A DNA stretch of 10,397 bases from CAG-791 sp963650385 (GTDB lineage Bacteria; Bacillota; Clostridia; Lachnospirales; Lachnospiraceae): positions 1-10,397 of the forward strand of contig CAVJLL010000074.1 of NCBI GenBank assembly GCA_963650385.1, in the 5' to 3' direction. The translations under genes were made by a program, and so were the position numbers. Positions 1 to 6,538 of this stretch are shown here, piece after piece. Every line of letters starts with the position of its first letter. The first letter of the stretch is position 1. Below the pieces are notes generated by a model. It was not told the DNA's origin. It searched no databases and saw only the letters and a program-made list of their open reading frames with translations.

Positions 1-137
1 GGGTCCTGGCGGAGTTGTCCGGTCCTGGGACGCTCTCGCTCCATCCTCGGACCTAGCGGTGCTAAGCTCGCACAGGACGCTCGCAAGCACCGAGGCCTCG
101 CAAGGCCCTGGACCCGGACAATCTCCGCCACCCTGTC
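1..137 (+). repeat. Structured dispersed repeat, copy 1 (5' end cut by window edge)
   Basis: First of three copies of a repeat of about 140 bp; compared with copy 3 only about 3 bases are missing at the left edge. The outer arms are imperfect inverted repeats: GGGTCCTGGCGGAG at the start faces CTCCGCCACCCTGTC at the end, and TTGTCCGG faces CCGGACAA further in. Inside are small hairpins: TAGC-GGT-GCTA at 54-64 and GGCCT-CGCA-AGGCC near 94-107. The sequence between CTCCATCCTCGG and CCGAGGCCTCGCAAGG is almost identical to copies 2 and 3. There is no open reading frame of its own. It could be a non-autonomous mobile element or a structured RNA; the sequence alone does not separate these. It ends about 60 bases before the response regulator. 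Confidence 0.88.
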
Positions 138-199
138 GCAAAGGCTGACGCGCAGCTGCTCGAAAGCGATATCATCAGGCGACAGGGGAGGCGCACAAT

Positions 200-874
200 A
201 TGCAGAAGATATTGGTAGTGGATGACGAAGAGAGAATGCGCAAGCTCGTGCACGACTTTCTGGTGCGCGCAGGCTATGAGGTGCTGGAGGCGGGCGACGG
301 CGTGGCCGCGCTGGAGTGCTTTGAGGAGAATCCGGACGTTGCCCTTCTGATCCTGGACGTCATGATGCCGCGCCTGGACGGATACGGCGTGACGCGCCAG
401 ATCCGCAAGACCTCCAAGGTGCCGATCATCATGCTGACGGCCAAATCCGAGGAGCAGGACGAGCTGCAGGGGTTTGACCTGGGCGTTGATGATTTCGTCC
501 GCAAGCCCTTCAGCCCGAAGGTCCTGGTGGCCCGCGTGGAGGCACTCCTGGGACGCGAGGGCTTCGTGCGCAAAAACGAGCGCCTGGAGATCAGCGGCAT
601 TGTCATCGACCAGGCGGCCCACCAGGTGACCATTGACGGCTCGCCCATCGAGCTCTCCGCCAAGGAATTCGAGCTTTTGACCTATTTTCTGGAGAACAGC
701 GGACGCGCCCTTTCCAGGGAGCAGATCCTGAATCACGTCTGGAACTACGATTACTACGGCGACGCCAGGACCATCGATACGCATGTGAAGAAGCTCCGCA
801 GCAAGATGGGAGACAAGGGCGAGCTGATTAAGACCATCTGGGGACTCGGCTACAAGTTCAGCCCCGAGGGCTGA
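200..874 (+). CDS. Response regulator transcription factor, OmpR/PhoB family
   Basis: A 224-residue cytoplasmic DNA-binding response regulator. The receiver domain spans about residues 1-118, with the acidic pocket at D8/D9, phospho-acceptor D53 in LILDVMMPRLDG, switch T80 and conserved K102 in the VRKPF motif. A winged-helix domain occupies about 128-221, with LSAKEFELL, the recognition-helix region RTIDTHVKKLRSK and the terminal hairpin IKTIWGLGYKF. Length and architecture are standard for the family. The ATG at 200 is preceded by GGGGAGG about ten bases upstream and begins the usual MxKILVVDDE strand. The partner kinase lies 99 bases downstream, so the pair is expected to act as one phosphorelay. 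The signal and the target genes cannot be told from the sequence; the promoter is not clear, since the upstream space is largely the repeat. Confidence 0.95.
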   Translation: MQKILVVDDEERMRKLVHDFLVRAGYEVLEAGDGVAALECFEENPDVALLILDVMMPRLDGYGVTRQIRKTSKVPIIMLTAKSEEQDELQGFDLGVDDFVRKPFSPKVLVARVEALLGREGFVRKNERLEISGIVIDQAAHQVTIDGSPIELSAKEFELLTYFLENSGRALSREQILNHVWNYDYYGDARTIDTHVKKLRSKMGDKGELIKTIWGLGYKFSPEG

Positions 875-906
875 AGAGCCGGAGTCTGTTGGGAAAAGAG
901 CCGCGC

Positions 907-957
907 CCGGCCCCGTCTGACACGTAAGCCTTAGGGCAGGGAATGCAGCGGGGCCGG
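907..957 (+). other. GC-rich stem-loop in the regulator-kinase gap
   Basis: CCGGCCCCG (907-915) and CGGGGCCGG (949-957) are perfectly complementary over 9 bases and enclose a 33-base loop. The structure ends just before the kinase ribosome binding site (GGCAGGAG near 959-966), so it lies in the message between the two cistrons. There is no T-tract, so it is not a standard terminator. It may tune kinase translation or mRNA stability relative to the regulator. That role is inference; the complementarity is directly visible. Confidence 0.4.
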
Positions 958-973
958 CGGGCAGGAGAACGAC

Positions 974-2575
974 ATGAAACGCATCCTCGGCAAATTTCAT
1001 CGGACCGCGAATACCCAAAGAGGGGCCGAACACTACCGGTCTCTTCGGACGGAATTCGCGGCCCTTTTTTTTACCCTGATGGCGGGGACCATCGCCATCA
1101 TTCTGCTGGCAAACGGCGCCTTTCTGGAGCGCTACTACAACCGGGAGAAGCAGTCCACGCTCGAGGAGACCTATGAGCGCCTCAACGAGGCCGCGGAGTC
1201 CAATTCCATCGAGTCCATCACCTTCGGACGGGAGCTGACGCAGATTGCCAACAAGGACAACATCAATATCCTGGTCATGGACGAGGAGTCCCAGACCGTG
1301 CGCTCGATGGCACAGGATACGAACATCATGATGATCCGCATGTGGGACAACATCCTCGAGACAACGAATGACCTCCCGGAGGACTTTGCGGATCAGAGCA
1401 TGCAGAACTGGCAGGAGGACCGGCACGCGCCGGACTATTACATCGTGCAGCGCCTGGTCAGCACCGACAGCATGCGCGTGCAGGTCGTGCTGGACAAGTC
1501 CACCGGAACCCAGTTCATGGAGCAGTGGGGCATGCTCTCCAACGGATCGTATTACCTTCTGCGGACGGCGATGGAGTCCCTGCGTGCCAGCGCCGTGACC
1601 GCCAACCGGTTTATTTTCCTGCTCGGGCTGGGTATTGTGGCAGCCGGCCTTGTGGTTTCCTATGTGCTGGCCGACCGGATCGCACGGCCGATTCTGCGGA
1701 TGACGGAGCTCTCCCAGAGGATGCGGCGGCTCGACTTCTCGGCCAAGTACGAGGGGCACGACCGGAACGAGATTCAGACGCTGGGCGAAAATATGAATGA
1801 GCTCTCGGCCACCTTAGAGACCACCATATCCGAGCTCAAAAATGCCAACGCCCGCCTCCAGCAGGACATTGAGCGGCGCGACCAGACCGAGGCCATGCAG
1901 CGGGAATTCATCTCGAACGTGACCCATGAGCTCAAGACGCCGATTGCGCTGATCCAGGGCTACGCCGAAGGACTCCAGGACGGCATGGCGGACAATCCGG
2001 ACGACCGGAACTATTACTGCGGCGTCATCGTGGATGAGGCCGGCAAGATGAACCACATGGTGCAGCAGTTCCTCTCGCTCTCGCACCTGGAATTCGGTCA
2101 GAACAATGAGCTCAACTACGAGAACTTCGACATCACGGAGCTGGTGCGCGGCTACATCCGCACCGGCGGCATCCTTGCCCGGGAAAAGGACATCAAGGTG
2201 CAGATCAGCTGCGGGGAGCCCATTTACGTCTGGGCCGACCAGTTCTATGCTGAAGAGGTGTTCCAGAACTACTTTACGAATGCGGTCCATCACTGCAGCG
2301 GCGATAAAGTGATTGACATCCGCTTTCAACAAAAGGACAATAAGGTCCGAATCGGGGTGTTCAACACAGGAGAACCGATCCCGGAGGAGGCAATTCCGAG
2401 ACTCTGGGAGAAATTTTACAAGGTAGACAAGGCAAGGACCAGGAGCTACGGCGGATCCGGCGTCGGGCTTTCCATTGTGAAGGCCGTGATGGAGCTGATT
2501 CACGAGGACTACGGCGTGATCAATTACGACAACGGCGTGGAGTTCTGGTTTGAGCTGCCGACAAACGCAGTGTAG
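974..2575 (+). CDS. Membrane sensor histidine kinase with HAMP domain (VanS-like)
   Basis: A 533-residue transmembrane histidine kinase. A short cytoplasmic N-terminus leads to membrane segment 1 at about residues 28-50, an extracytoplasmic sensor region of about 160 residues (51-212) that I do not recognise, and membrane segment 2 at about 213-234. A HAMP linker follows (RIARPILRMTELSQRM), then a short coiled stretch and the HisKA domain with phospho-acceptor H318 in SNVTHELKTPI. The ATPase domain shows the N-box around N432/N436, a G1 region reading FNTGEPIPEE (463-472), an F-box-like WEKFYKVDKAR and the G2 loop GGSGVGL at 493-499. The NTGE form of G1 is common in Firmicutes kinases of this type, so the protein should be active. 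The start is preceded by GGCAGGAG. It should phosphorylate the regulator encoded just upstream; hisH begins only 14 bases after its stop. Confidence 0.94.
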   Translation: MKRILGKFHRTANTQRGAEHYRSLRTEFAALFFTLMAGTIAIILLANGAFLERYYNREKQSTLEETYERLNEAAESNSIESITFGRELTQIANKDNINILVMDEESQTVRSMAQDTNIMMIRMWDNILETTNDLPEDFADQSMQNWQEDRHAPDYYIVQRLVSTDSMRVQVVLDKSTGTQFMEQWGMLSNGSYYLLRTAMESLRASAVTANRFIFLLGLGIVAAGLVVSYVLADRIARPILRMTELSQRMRRLDFSAKYEGHDRNEIQTLGENMNELSATLETTISELKNANARLQQDIERRDQTEAMQREFISNVTHELKTPIALIQGYAEGLQDGMADNPDDRNYYCGVIVDEAGKMNHMVQQFLSLSHLEFGQNNELNYENFDITELVRGYIRTGGILAREKDIKVQISCGEPIYVWADQFYAEEVFQNYFTNAVHHCSGDKVIDIRFQQKDNKVRIGVFNTGEPIPEEAIPRLWEKFYKVDKARTRSYGGSGVGLSIVKAVMELIHEDYGVINYDNGVEFWFELPTNAV

Positions 2576-2589
2576 AGGAATCATAGCCT

Positions 2590-3252
2590 ATGAGTACAGC
2601 GATCATTGATTACGGCGCAGGGAACATCAAAAGCGTGGAGAACGCGATGCGGACCCTGGGAGAAGAGGCGGAGGTGACGAGCAGCCCGGAGCGGATTCTG
2701 GCGGCGGATCACGTGATTCTGCCCGGAGTCGGGTCCTTCGGCGACGCCATGGCCTGCATCCGCGAGCGGGAGCTGGAGCCGGTGATCCACACCGTCTGCA
2801 AGCGGGGGACGCCGTTTCTGGGCATCTGCCTGGGACTGCAGATCCTGTTTGAAGAGAGCGAGGAGAGCCCCGGCGTGAAGGGACTTTCTGTTTTAAAGGG
2901 AAAGGTCGTCCGCTTCCCGCAGGATCAGCCGGACACCTTCCGCAGGGAAAACGGCGCGGCGGACGCATACTTAAAGGTGCCGCAGATCGGCTGGAACTGC
3001 CTGCAGTACCCGGCCGGGCGGGCGAGAGGACGCCTGTTTGCAGGAATCCCGGAAGGGGAATACGTTTATTTTGTCCACTCCTATTATCTGCAGGCAAGTG
3101 ACCCTTCCATCGTCACCGTCCGGACGGACTACGGCATCACCTACGATGCCGCCGTAGAAGAAGGAAACGTGTTCGCCTGCCAGTTCCACCCGGAGAAATC
3201 CGAGCGGGTCGGCATGCAGATCCTGCGGAACTTCCTCGCGGTGCGGCAGTAA
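2590..3252 (+). CDS. hisH: Imidazole glycerol phosphate synthase, glutamine amidotransferase subunit HisH
   Basis: The 220-residue glutaminase half of IGP synthase, which hydrolyses glutamine and channels ammonia to HisF in histidine biosynthesis. The class I amidotransferase motifs are present: the N-terminal IIDYGAGNIKSV, the oxyanion region LPGVGSFGDAM, nucleophile C80 in GICLGLQ, the IGWN motif at 133-136 and the catalytic pair H200 and E202 in FHPEKSE. It is somewhat longer than the usual ~200 residues because of an extra stretch at about 111-127, just before the IGWN strand. The ATG at 2590 has AGAGGA about ten bases upstream. It lies 14 bases after the kinase gene and is separated from its partner hisF by about 200 bases that contain repeat copy 2. 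Confidence 0.97.
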   Translation: MSTAIIDYGAGNIKSVENAMRTLGEEAEVTSSPERILAADHVILPGVGSFGDAMACIRERELEPVIHTVCKRGTPFLGICLGLQILFEESEESPGVKGLSVLKGKVVRFPQDQPDTFRRENGAADAYLKVPQIGWNCLQYPAGRARGRLFAGIPEGEYVYFVHSYYLQASDPSIVTVRTDYGITYDAAVEEGNVFACQFHPEKSERVGMQILRNFLAVRQ

Positions 3253-3260
3253 GAGACGGA

Positions 3261-3401
3261 GACAGGGTGGCGGATGGATGTCCGGGTTCAGGGCCTTGCG
3301 AGGCCTCGGTGCTTGCGAGCGTTCTGGGCGAGCTTAGCACCGCTAGGTCCGAGGATGGAGCGAGAGCGTCCCAGAACCGGACACCTCCGCCAGGACCCGT
3401 C
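3261..3401 (-). repeat. Structured dispersed repeat, copy 2 (complete, inverted)
   Basis: A complete 141-bp copy lying between hisH and hisF, in the opposite orientation to copies 1 and 3. On the + strand it starts GACAGGGTGGCGG and ends CCGCCAGGACCCGTC, giving imperfect terminal inverted repeats; GATGTCCGG near the left faces CCGGACA near the right. The core on the - strand matches copy 1 nearly base for base, including the CCTAGCGGTGCTAAG hairpin and GGCCTCGCAAGGCC. Several differences from copy 1 are paired: GTCCTGGG becomes GTTCTGGG while its two possible partner segments change from GGAC to GAAC. I see no convincing target-site duplication. It occupies most of the intercistronic gap of an otherwise tight gene pair and would be transcribed as part of the hisHF message. 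Confidence 0.9.
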
Positions 3402-3453
3402 GACGGGGTGTCACGTGAAATGTAGAGTGTGCTATGCAGCAGAAAGGACAGCG

Positions 3454-4245
3454 ATGCTGACGAAACGAATCATTCCCTGCCTGGATGTCAAGGACGGGCG
3501 GGTTGTTAAGGGCGTTAACTTTGTACAGCTGCAGGATGCCGGCGACCCGGTGGAGGCAGGAGAGGCCTATTCAAGGGCCGGCGCCGACGAGCTGGTGTTC
3601 CTGGACATTACGGCGACGAGCGACGCCAGGAATACCGTGGCCGACATGGTGCGGCGCGTGGCAGAGAGAGTATTCATTCCCTTCACGGTCGGCGGCGGAA
3701 TCCGCACCGTGGACGATATGAAGGCGATCCTGCGGGAGGGCGCCGACAAGATCTCGGTGAACTCCGCGGCCATCAAGCGCCCGGAGCTCATTGCAGAGGG
3801 CGCGGATAAATTCGGCAGTCAGTGCATCACGGTCGCCATCGACGCCAAGCGCCGCACGCCGGCCGGGGAGAATCGTCCCTGGAGAGAAGAGGACGGCTGG
3901 ACGGTGTACATTGCAGGCGGCCGCATTGATACCGGAATCGATGCCCTGGAGTGGGCGAGAAAGGCCCAGGACCTTGGCGCCGGTGAGATCCTTCTGACCA
4001 GCATGGACTGCGACGGGACGAAGGCGGGCTATGACATTCCGCTGACACGAGCAGTTTCCGATGCGGTGGGAATTCCGGTGGTCGCTTCCGGCGGCGCGGG
4101 CAGCAAGGAGCATTTCCTGGAGGCATTGTCGGAGGGCGGCGCAGACGCGGCGCTGGCGGCCTCGCTCTTTCACTTTAAGGAGCTGGAGATCTCCGAGGTA
4201 AAAGAGTACCTTGCGGCGCACGGCGTTCCGGTGCGCAGGACGTAA
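3454..4245 (+). CDS. hisF: Imidazole glycerol phosphate synthase, cyclase subunit HisF
   Basis: The 263-residue beta/alpha-barrel synthase half of IGP synthase, which converts PRFAR and ammonia to IGP and AICAR. It begins MLTKRIIPCLDVKDGRVVKG, which places catalytic D11; the second catalytic aspartate is D130 in TVAIDAKR. Phosphate-binding loops FTVGGGIRT and VVASGGAGS and the LLTSMDCDGTKAGYD segment are all present. The length is normal for HisF. I chose the ATG at 3454, with AAAGGA at 3443-3448. The frame stays open upstream to 3274, but that 60-residue extension would be read from repeat copy 2 and is absent from the family. HisH is the upstream partner; no other his biosynthesis genes are in the window. 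Confidence 0.97.
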   Translation: MLTKRIIPCLDVKDGRVVKGVNFVQLQDAGDPVEAGEAYSRAGADELVFLDITATSDARNTVADMVRRVAERVFIPFTVGGGIRTVDDMKAILREGADKISVNSAAIKRPELIAEGADKFGSQCITVAIDAKRRTPAGENRPWREEDGWTVYIAGGRIDTGIDALEWARKAQDLGAGEILLTSMDCDGTKAGYDIPLTRAVSDAVGIPVVASGGAGSKEHFLEALSEGGADAALAASLFHFKELEISEVKEYLAAHGVPVRRT

Positions 4246-4280
4246 AACCATCAAAAACCGATAAAACAGAAGGGACAGCT

Positions 4281-5753
4281 ATGACGAATACAGAAATCAT
4301 CAATGAAGTCTGCGGTGATGCCGAGCCCCGGCTCGTGCTGCACTTTTTCGAGGAGCTTTGCCGGATTCCGCACGGCTCCTTCCATACGGACGCAGTCAGT
4401 GACTGGGTCGCATCCTATGCAAAGGGCAAGGGCCTCTGGTACGTGCAGGATGCCTCCGGCAATGTGATCATCAAAAAGGACGGCACGGGCAGCTGCAAGG
4501 GAAGTGCTCCGGTCATCCTGCAGGGCCACATGGACATGGTCCTTGAGAAAACAGAAGACTGCCCGCTGGATCTGGAGAAGGATCCGATTGTTTTAAAGCG
4601 GGACGGCGATACGCTGTACGCAGAGGGGACGACCCTCGGCGGCGACGACGGCATTGCCGTAGCCATGATGCTGGCGCTTCTGGAGGACGATGCCATTGAG
4701 CACCCGCCGCTGGAATGCGTCTTTACGGTGAACGAGGAGGTGGGGCTTCTGGGCGCTGCTGCGCTGGACGTTTCACCGCTGAAGGGACGCCGGATGATCA
4801 ACATCGACTCCGAGGATGAGGGCGTCTTTACGGTCGGCTGCGCCGGCGGCGCCGAGGAGCACTGCACGCTCCCGGTTTCGAGGCAGGCGCGCTCCGGCCT
4901 TGTGATGACGATTTCGATCAGCGGACTCCTGGGCGGCCATTCCGGAACGGGCATCAACCTGGGAAGGGCCAATGCCGACATTCTGATGGGACGCGTTCTG
5001 CATGCGCTTCTGGGCACGACGTCCGCAGTCCTCATTTCCGCAGAGGGCGGCACCAAGGACAATGCCATCCCCAGGTCCTGCACGGCGAGCGTAATGATCC
5101 GCGAAGAGGAGAAGGAAACGGCCGAGCGCGCTGCAGATGACCTGCTCCGGCAGATTCAGCGGGAATACGGCATTGCCGATCCGTCCATCGCTTACAGAAT
5201 CTCCTTTGCGCCCTCCGGTCAGGAGACGCCGGCACCGATGACAAGGGAGGATACCCGGCGCATTGCGGATTTCCTCGTCCTCACACCGAACGGACTGTTC
5301 GAGACCGATCCTCTGGATAAGAGCATGCCGCAGACATCGCTCAATCTCGGCATTCTGACAACAGCCAAGGACCACGTGAAAGCCGTCTATCTCGTGCGCT
5401 CCTGCATCAACTCCCAGAAGGCAATGCTCCAGGAGAAGGTGGAGCGCCTGACACAGCTCCTTGGCGGCACGACCGAGGTGAAGGGTGCCTATCCTGCCTG
5501 GGAGCGGGCGCAGAAGTCGCCCCTTTGCGACGAGCTTGCCCGGATCTACGAGCAGCAGACCGGCAAAAAACCGGTCATCACCACCATCCACGGCGGCCTT
5601 GAGTGCGGGCTTCTCGCAGCCGAGCTCGAGGGCCTTGACTGCGTGTCCGTCGGCCCCGACCTGAAGGACATCCATACGCCGGATGAGAAGCTCTCCATTT
5701 CGTCGCTTCGGCGCCTCTGGGAGTTCCTGCTGGCTGCTCTAAAGGAAATGTGA
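4281..5753 (+). CDS. pepD: Aminoacyl-histidine dipeptidase (Xaa-His dipeptidase), M20 family
   Basis: A 490-residue cytoplasmic dinuclear-metal dipeptidase of the PepD type, whose characterised members cleave Xaa-His and a range of other dipeptides. The metal and catalytic motifs are visible in order: QGHMDMV with H83 and D85, LGGDDG with bridging D122, EEVG with catalytic E152 and ligand E153, INIDSEDEG with D176, and IHGGLECG with H437. The central lid domain lies between the two catalytic segments (the GGHSGTGINLGRANA region is characteristic). Length matches the family. The start has GAAGGGA about seven bases upstream and lies 35 bases after hisF. Its place behind hisHF may reflect shared histidine metabolism, though co-transcription alone would also explain it. 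ung starts only 6 bases after its stop. Confidence 0.95.
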   Translation: MTNTEIINEVCGDAEPRLVLHFFEELCRIPHGSFHTDAVSDWVASYAKGKGLWYVQDASGNVIIKKDGTGSCKGSAPVILQGHMDMVLEKTEDCPLDLEKDPIVLKRDGDTLYAEGTTLGGDDGIAVAMMLALLEDDAIEHPPLECVFTVNEEVGLLGAAALDVSPLKGRRMINIDSEDEGVFTVGCAGGAEEHCTLPVSRQARSGLVMTISISGLLGGHSGTGINLGRANADILMGRVLHALLGTTSAVLISAEGGTKDNAIPRSCTASVMIREEEKETAERAADDLLRQIQREYGIADPSIAYRISFAPSGQETPAPMTREDTRRIADFLVLTPNGLFETDPLDKSMPQTSLNLGILTTAKDHVKAVYLVRSCINSQKAMLQEKVERLTQLLGGTTEVKGAYPAWERAQKSPLCDELARIYEQQTGKKPVITTIHGGLECGLLAAELEGLDCVSVGPDLKDIHTPDEKLSISSLRRLWEFLLAALKEM

Positions 5754-5759
5754 ACCCTT

Positions 5760-6458
5760 ATGTCTGCGATTGCCAATGACTGGCTGCCCGCCGTCGAGGC
5801 GGAGTTTAAAAAGCCCTATTATAAAAATCTGTACGCCTTTGTCCGCAGCGAATACCAGACGCAGACCGTCTATCCGCCGGCGGAGGATATTTTCAACGCG
5901 CTGCACCTGACGCCGCTTTCGAAGGTGAAGGTGGTGATCCTGGGCCAGGATCCCTATCACGAGCCGGAGCAGGCGCACGGGCTGTGCTTCTCCGTGCTCC
6001 CGCAGCAAAGGACCCTGCCGCCGTCCCTTGTGAACATTTACAAGGAGCTGCACGACGACGTCGGCTGCCGGATGCCGGACAACGGATACCTCGTTCCCTG
6101 GGCAAGGCAGGGCGTTCTGATGCTGAACACCGTGCTGACGGTGCGCGCCCATGCGGCCAATTCCCACCACGGACAGGGCTGGGAGCAGTTCACGGATGCA
6201 ATTTTAAAGGCTGTAAACGACCAGGACCGCCCCATTGTCTACCTGCTGTGGGGGTCCCAAGCCCAGGCCAAAATACCGATGCTCACGAATCCGCACCACC
6301 TGATTCTCAAGGCACCCCACCCAAGTCCGCTGTCTGCGTACCGCGGGTTCTTCGGGTGCGGCCATTTCTCCAAATGCAATCAGTTTCTGGAGGCCCACGG
6401 CGAGACGCCCATCGACTGGCAGATACCGGACATGAAGGATTGTCCGGACGCCATGTGA
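5760..6458 (+). CDS. ung: Uracil-DNA glycosylase, family 1
   Basis: A 232-residue base-excision repair enzyme that removes uracil from DNA. The water-activating motif GQDPYH is at 62-67 with catalytic D64. The Pro-rich region QQRTLPPSLVNIYKEL, the uracil-recognition strand GVLMLNTVLTVRAHAANSHH and the minor-groove loop HPSPLSAYRGFFGC with H187 are all present. The length is typical (about 220-230). The ATG at 5760 follows the pepD stop by 6 bases and its ribosome binding site (AAAGGAAAT) lies inside the end of pepD, so the two are probably translationally linked. A short stem-loop sits in its last codons (CCGGACA at 6426-6432, TGTCCGG at 6441-6447) without a T-tract. This is probably the last gene of the operon, since a strong promoter follows. 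Confidence 0.97.
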   Translation: MSAIANDWLPAVEAEFKKPYYKNLYAFVRSEYQTQTVYPPAEDIFNALHLTPLSKVKVVILGQDPYHEPEQAHGLCFSVLPQQRTLPPSLVNIYKELHDDVGCRMPDNGYLVPWARQGVLMLNTVLTVRAHAANSHHGQGWEQFTDAILKAVNDQDRPIVYLLWGSQAQAKIPMLTNPHHLILKAPHPSPLSAYRGFFGCGHFSKCNQFLEAHGETPIDWQIPDMKDCPDAM

Positions 6459-6474
6459 CGGGTCCCATTTCTAA

Positions 6475-6503
6475 TTGACAGAATGTGGTTTGTCTAGGAT
6501 AAT
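6475..6503 (+). promoter_or_regulatory. Sigma-A type promoter for lysA
   Basis: TTGACA at 6475-6480 is a perfect -35 box; 17 bases later GATAAT at 6498-6503 is a -10 box with one mismatch to TATAAT. The surroundings are AT-rich in an otherwise GC-rich window. The expected start is near 6510, giving a leader of about 30 bases before the lysA ATG, with GAGGG at 6527-6531 as the ribosome binding site. The leader is too short for a riboswitch. This separates lysA from the his-pepD-ung operon. Confidence 0.82.
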
Positions 6504-6538
6504 TTGGCTTAAAAAACGAATCTTATGAGGGAAAACGG

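Noticed and set aside
145..175. Promoter for the two-component operon (CTGACG, then TATCAT)
   Set aside because: Spacing is 19 bases and both boxes are poor matches; not strong enough to call.
62..1759. A 565-residue open frame on the - strand across repeat copy 1, the regulator and the kinase
   Set aside because: It is antisense to two clearly recognised genes, has no recognisable domain, and has the His/Leu/Val-rich composition typical of reverse frames of GC-rich genes.
2357..2390. Kinase G1 box with N instead of D (FNTGEP) as a sign of an inactive kinase
   Set aside because: The NTGE/NSGE form is widespread among Firmicutes kinases of this class, and the H-box, N-box and G2 loop are intact.
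3261..3401. The repeats as a CRISPR array
   Set aside because: The copies are kilobases apart, about 140 bp long, in both orientations, and have no spacers or cas genes nearby.
3274..3453. N-terminal 60-codon extension of hisF
   Set aside because: These codons fall in repeat copy 2, have no counterpart in HisF, and a proper ribosome binding site precedes the ATG at 3454 that gives the canonical MLTKRIIPCLD start.
6426..6447. Stem-loop CCGGACA/TGTCCGG at the end of ung as a terminator, or as a fragment of the repeat
   Set aside because: It lies within the coding region and is not followed by a T-tract; the resemblance to the repeat arms is limited to 7 bases and may be chance in GC-rich sequence.
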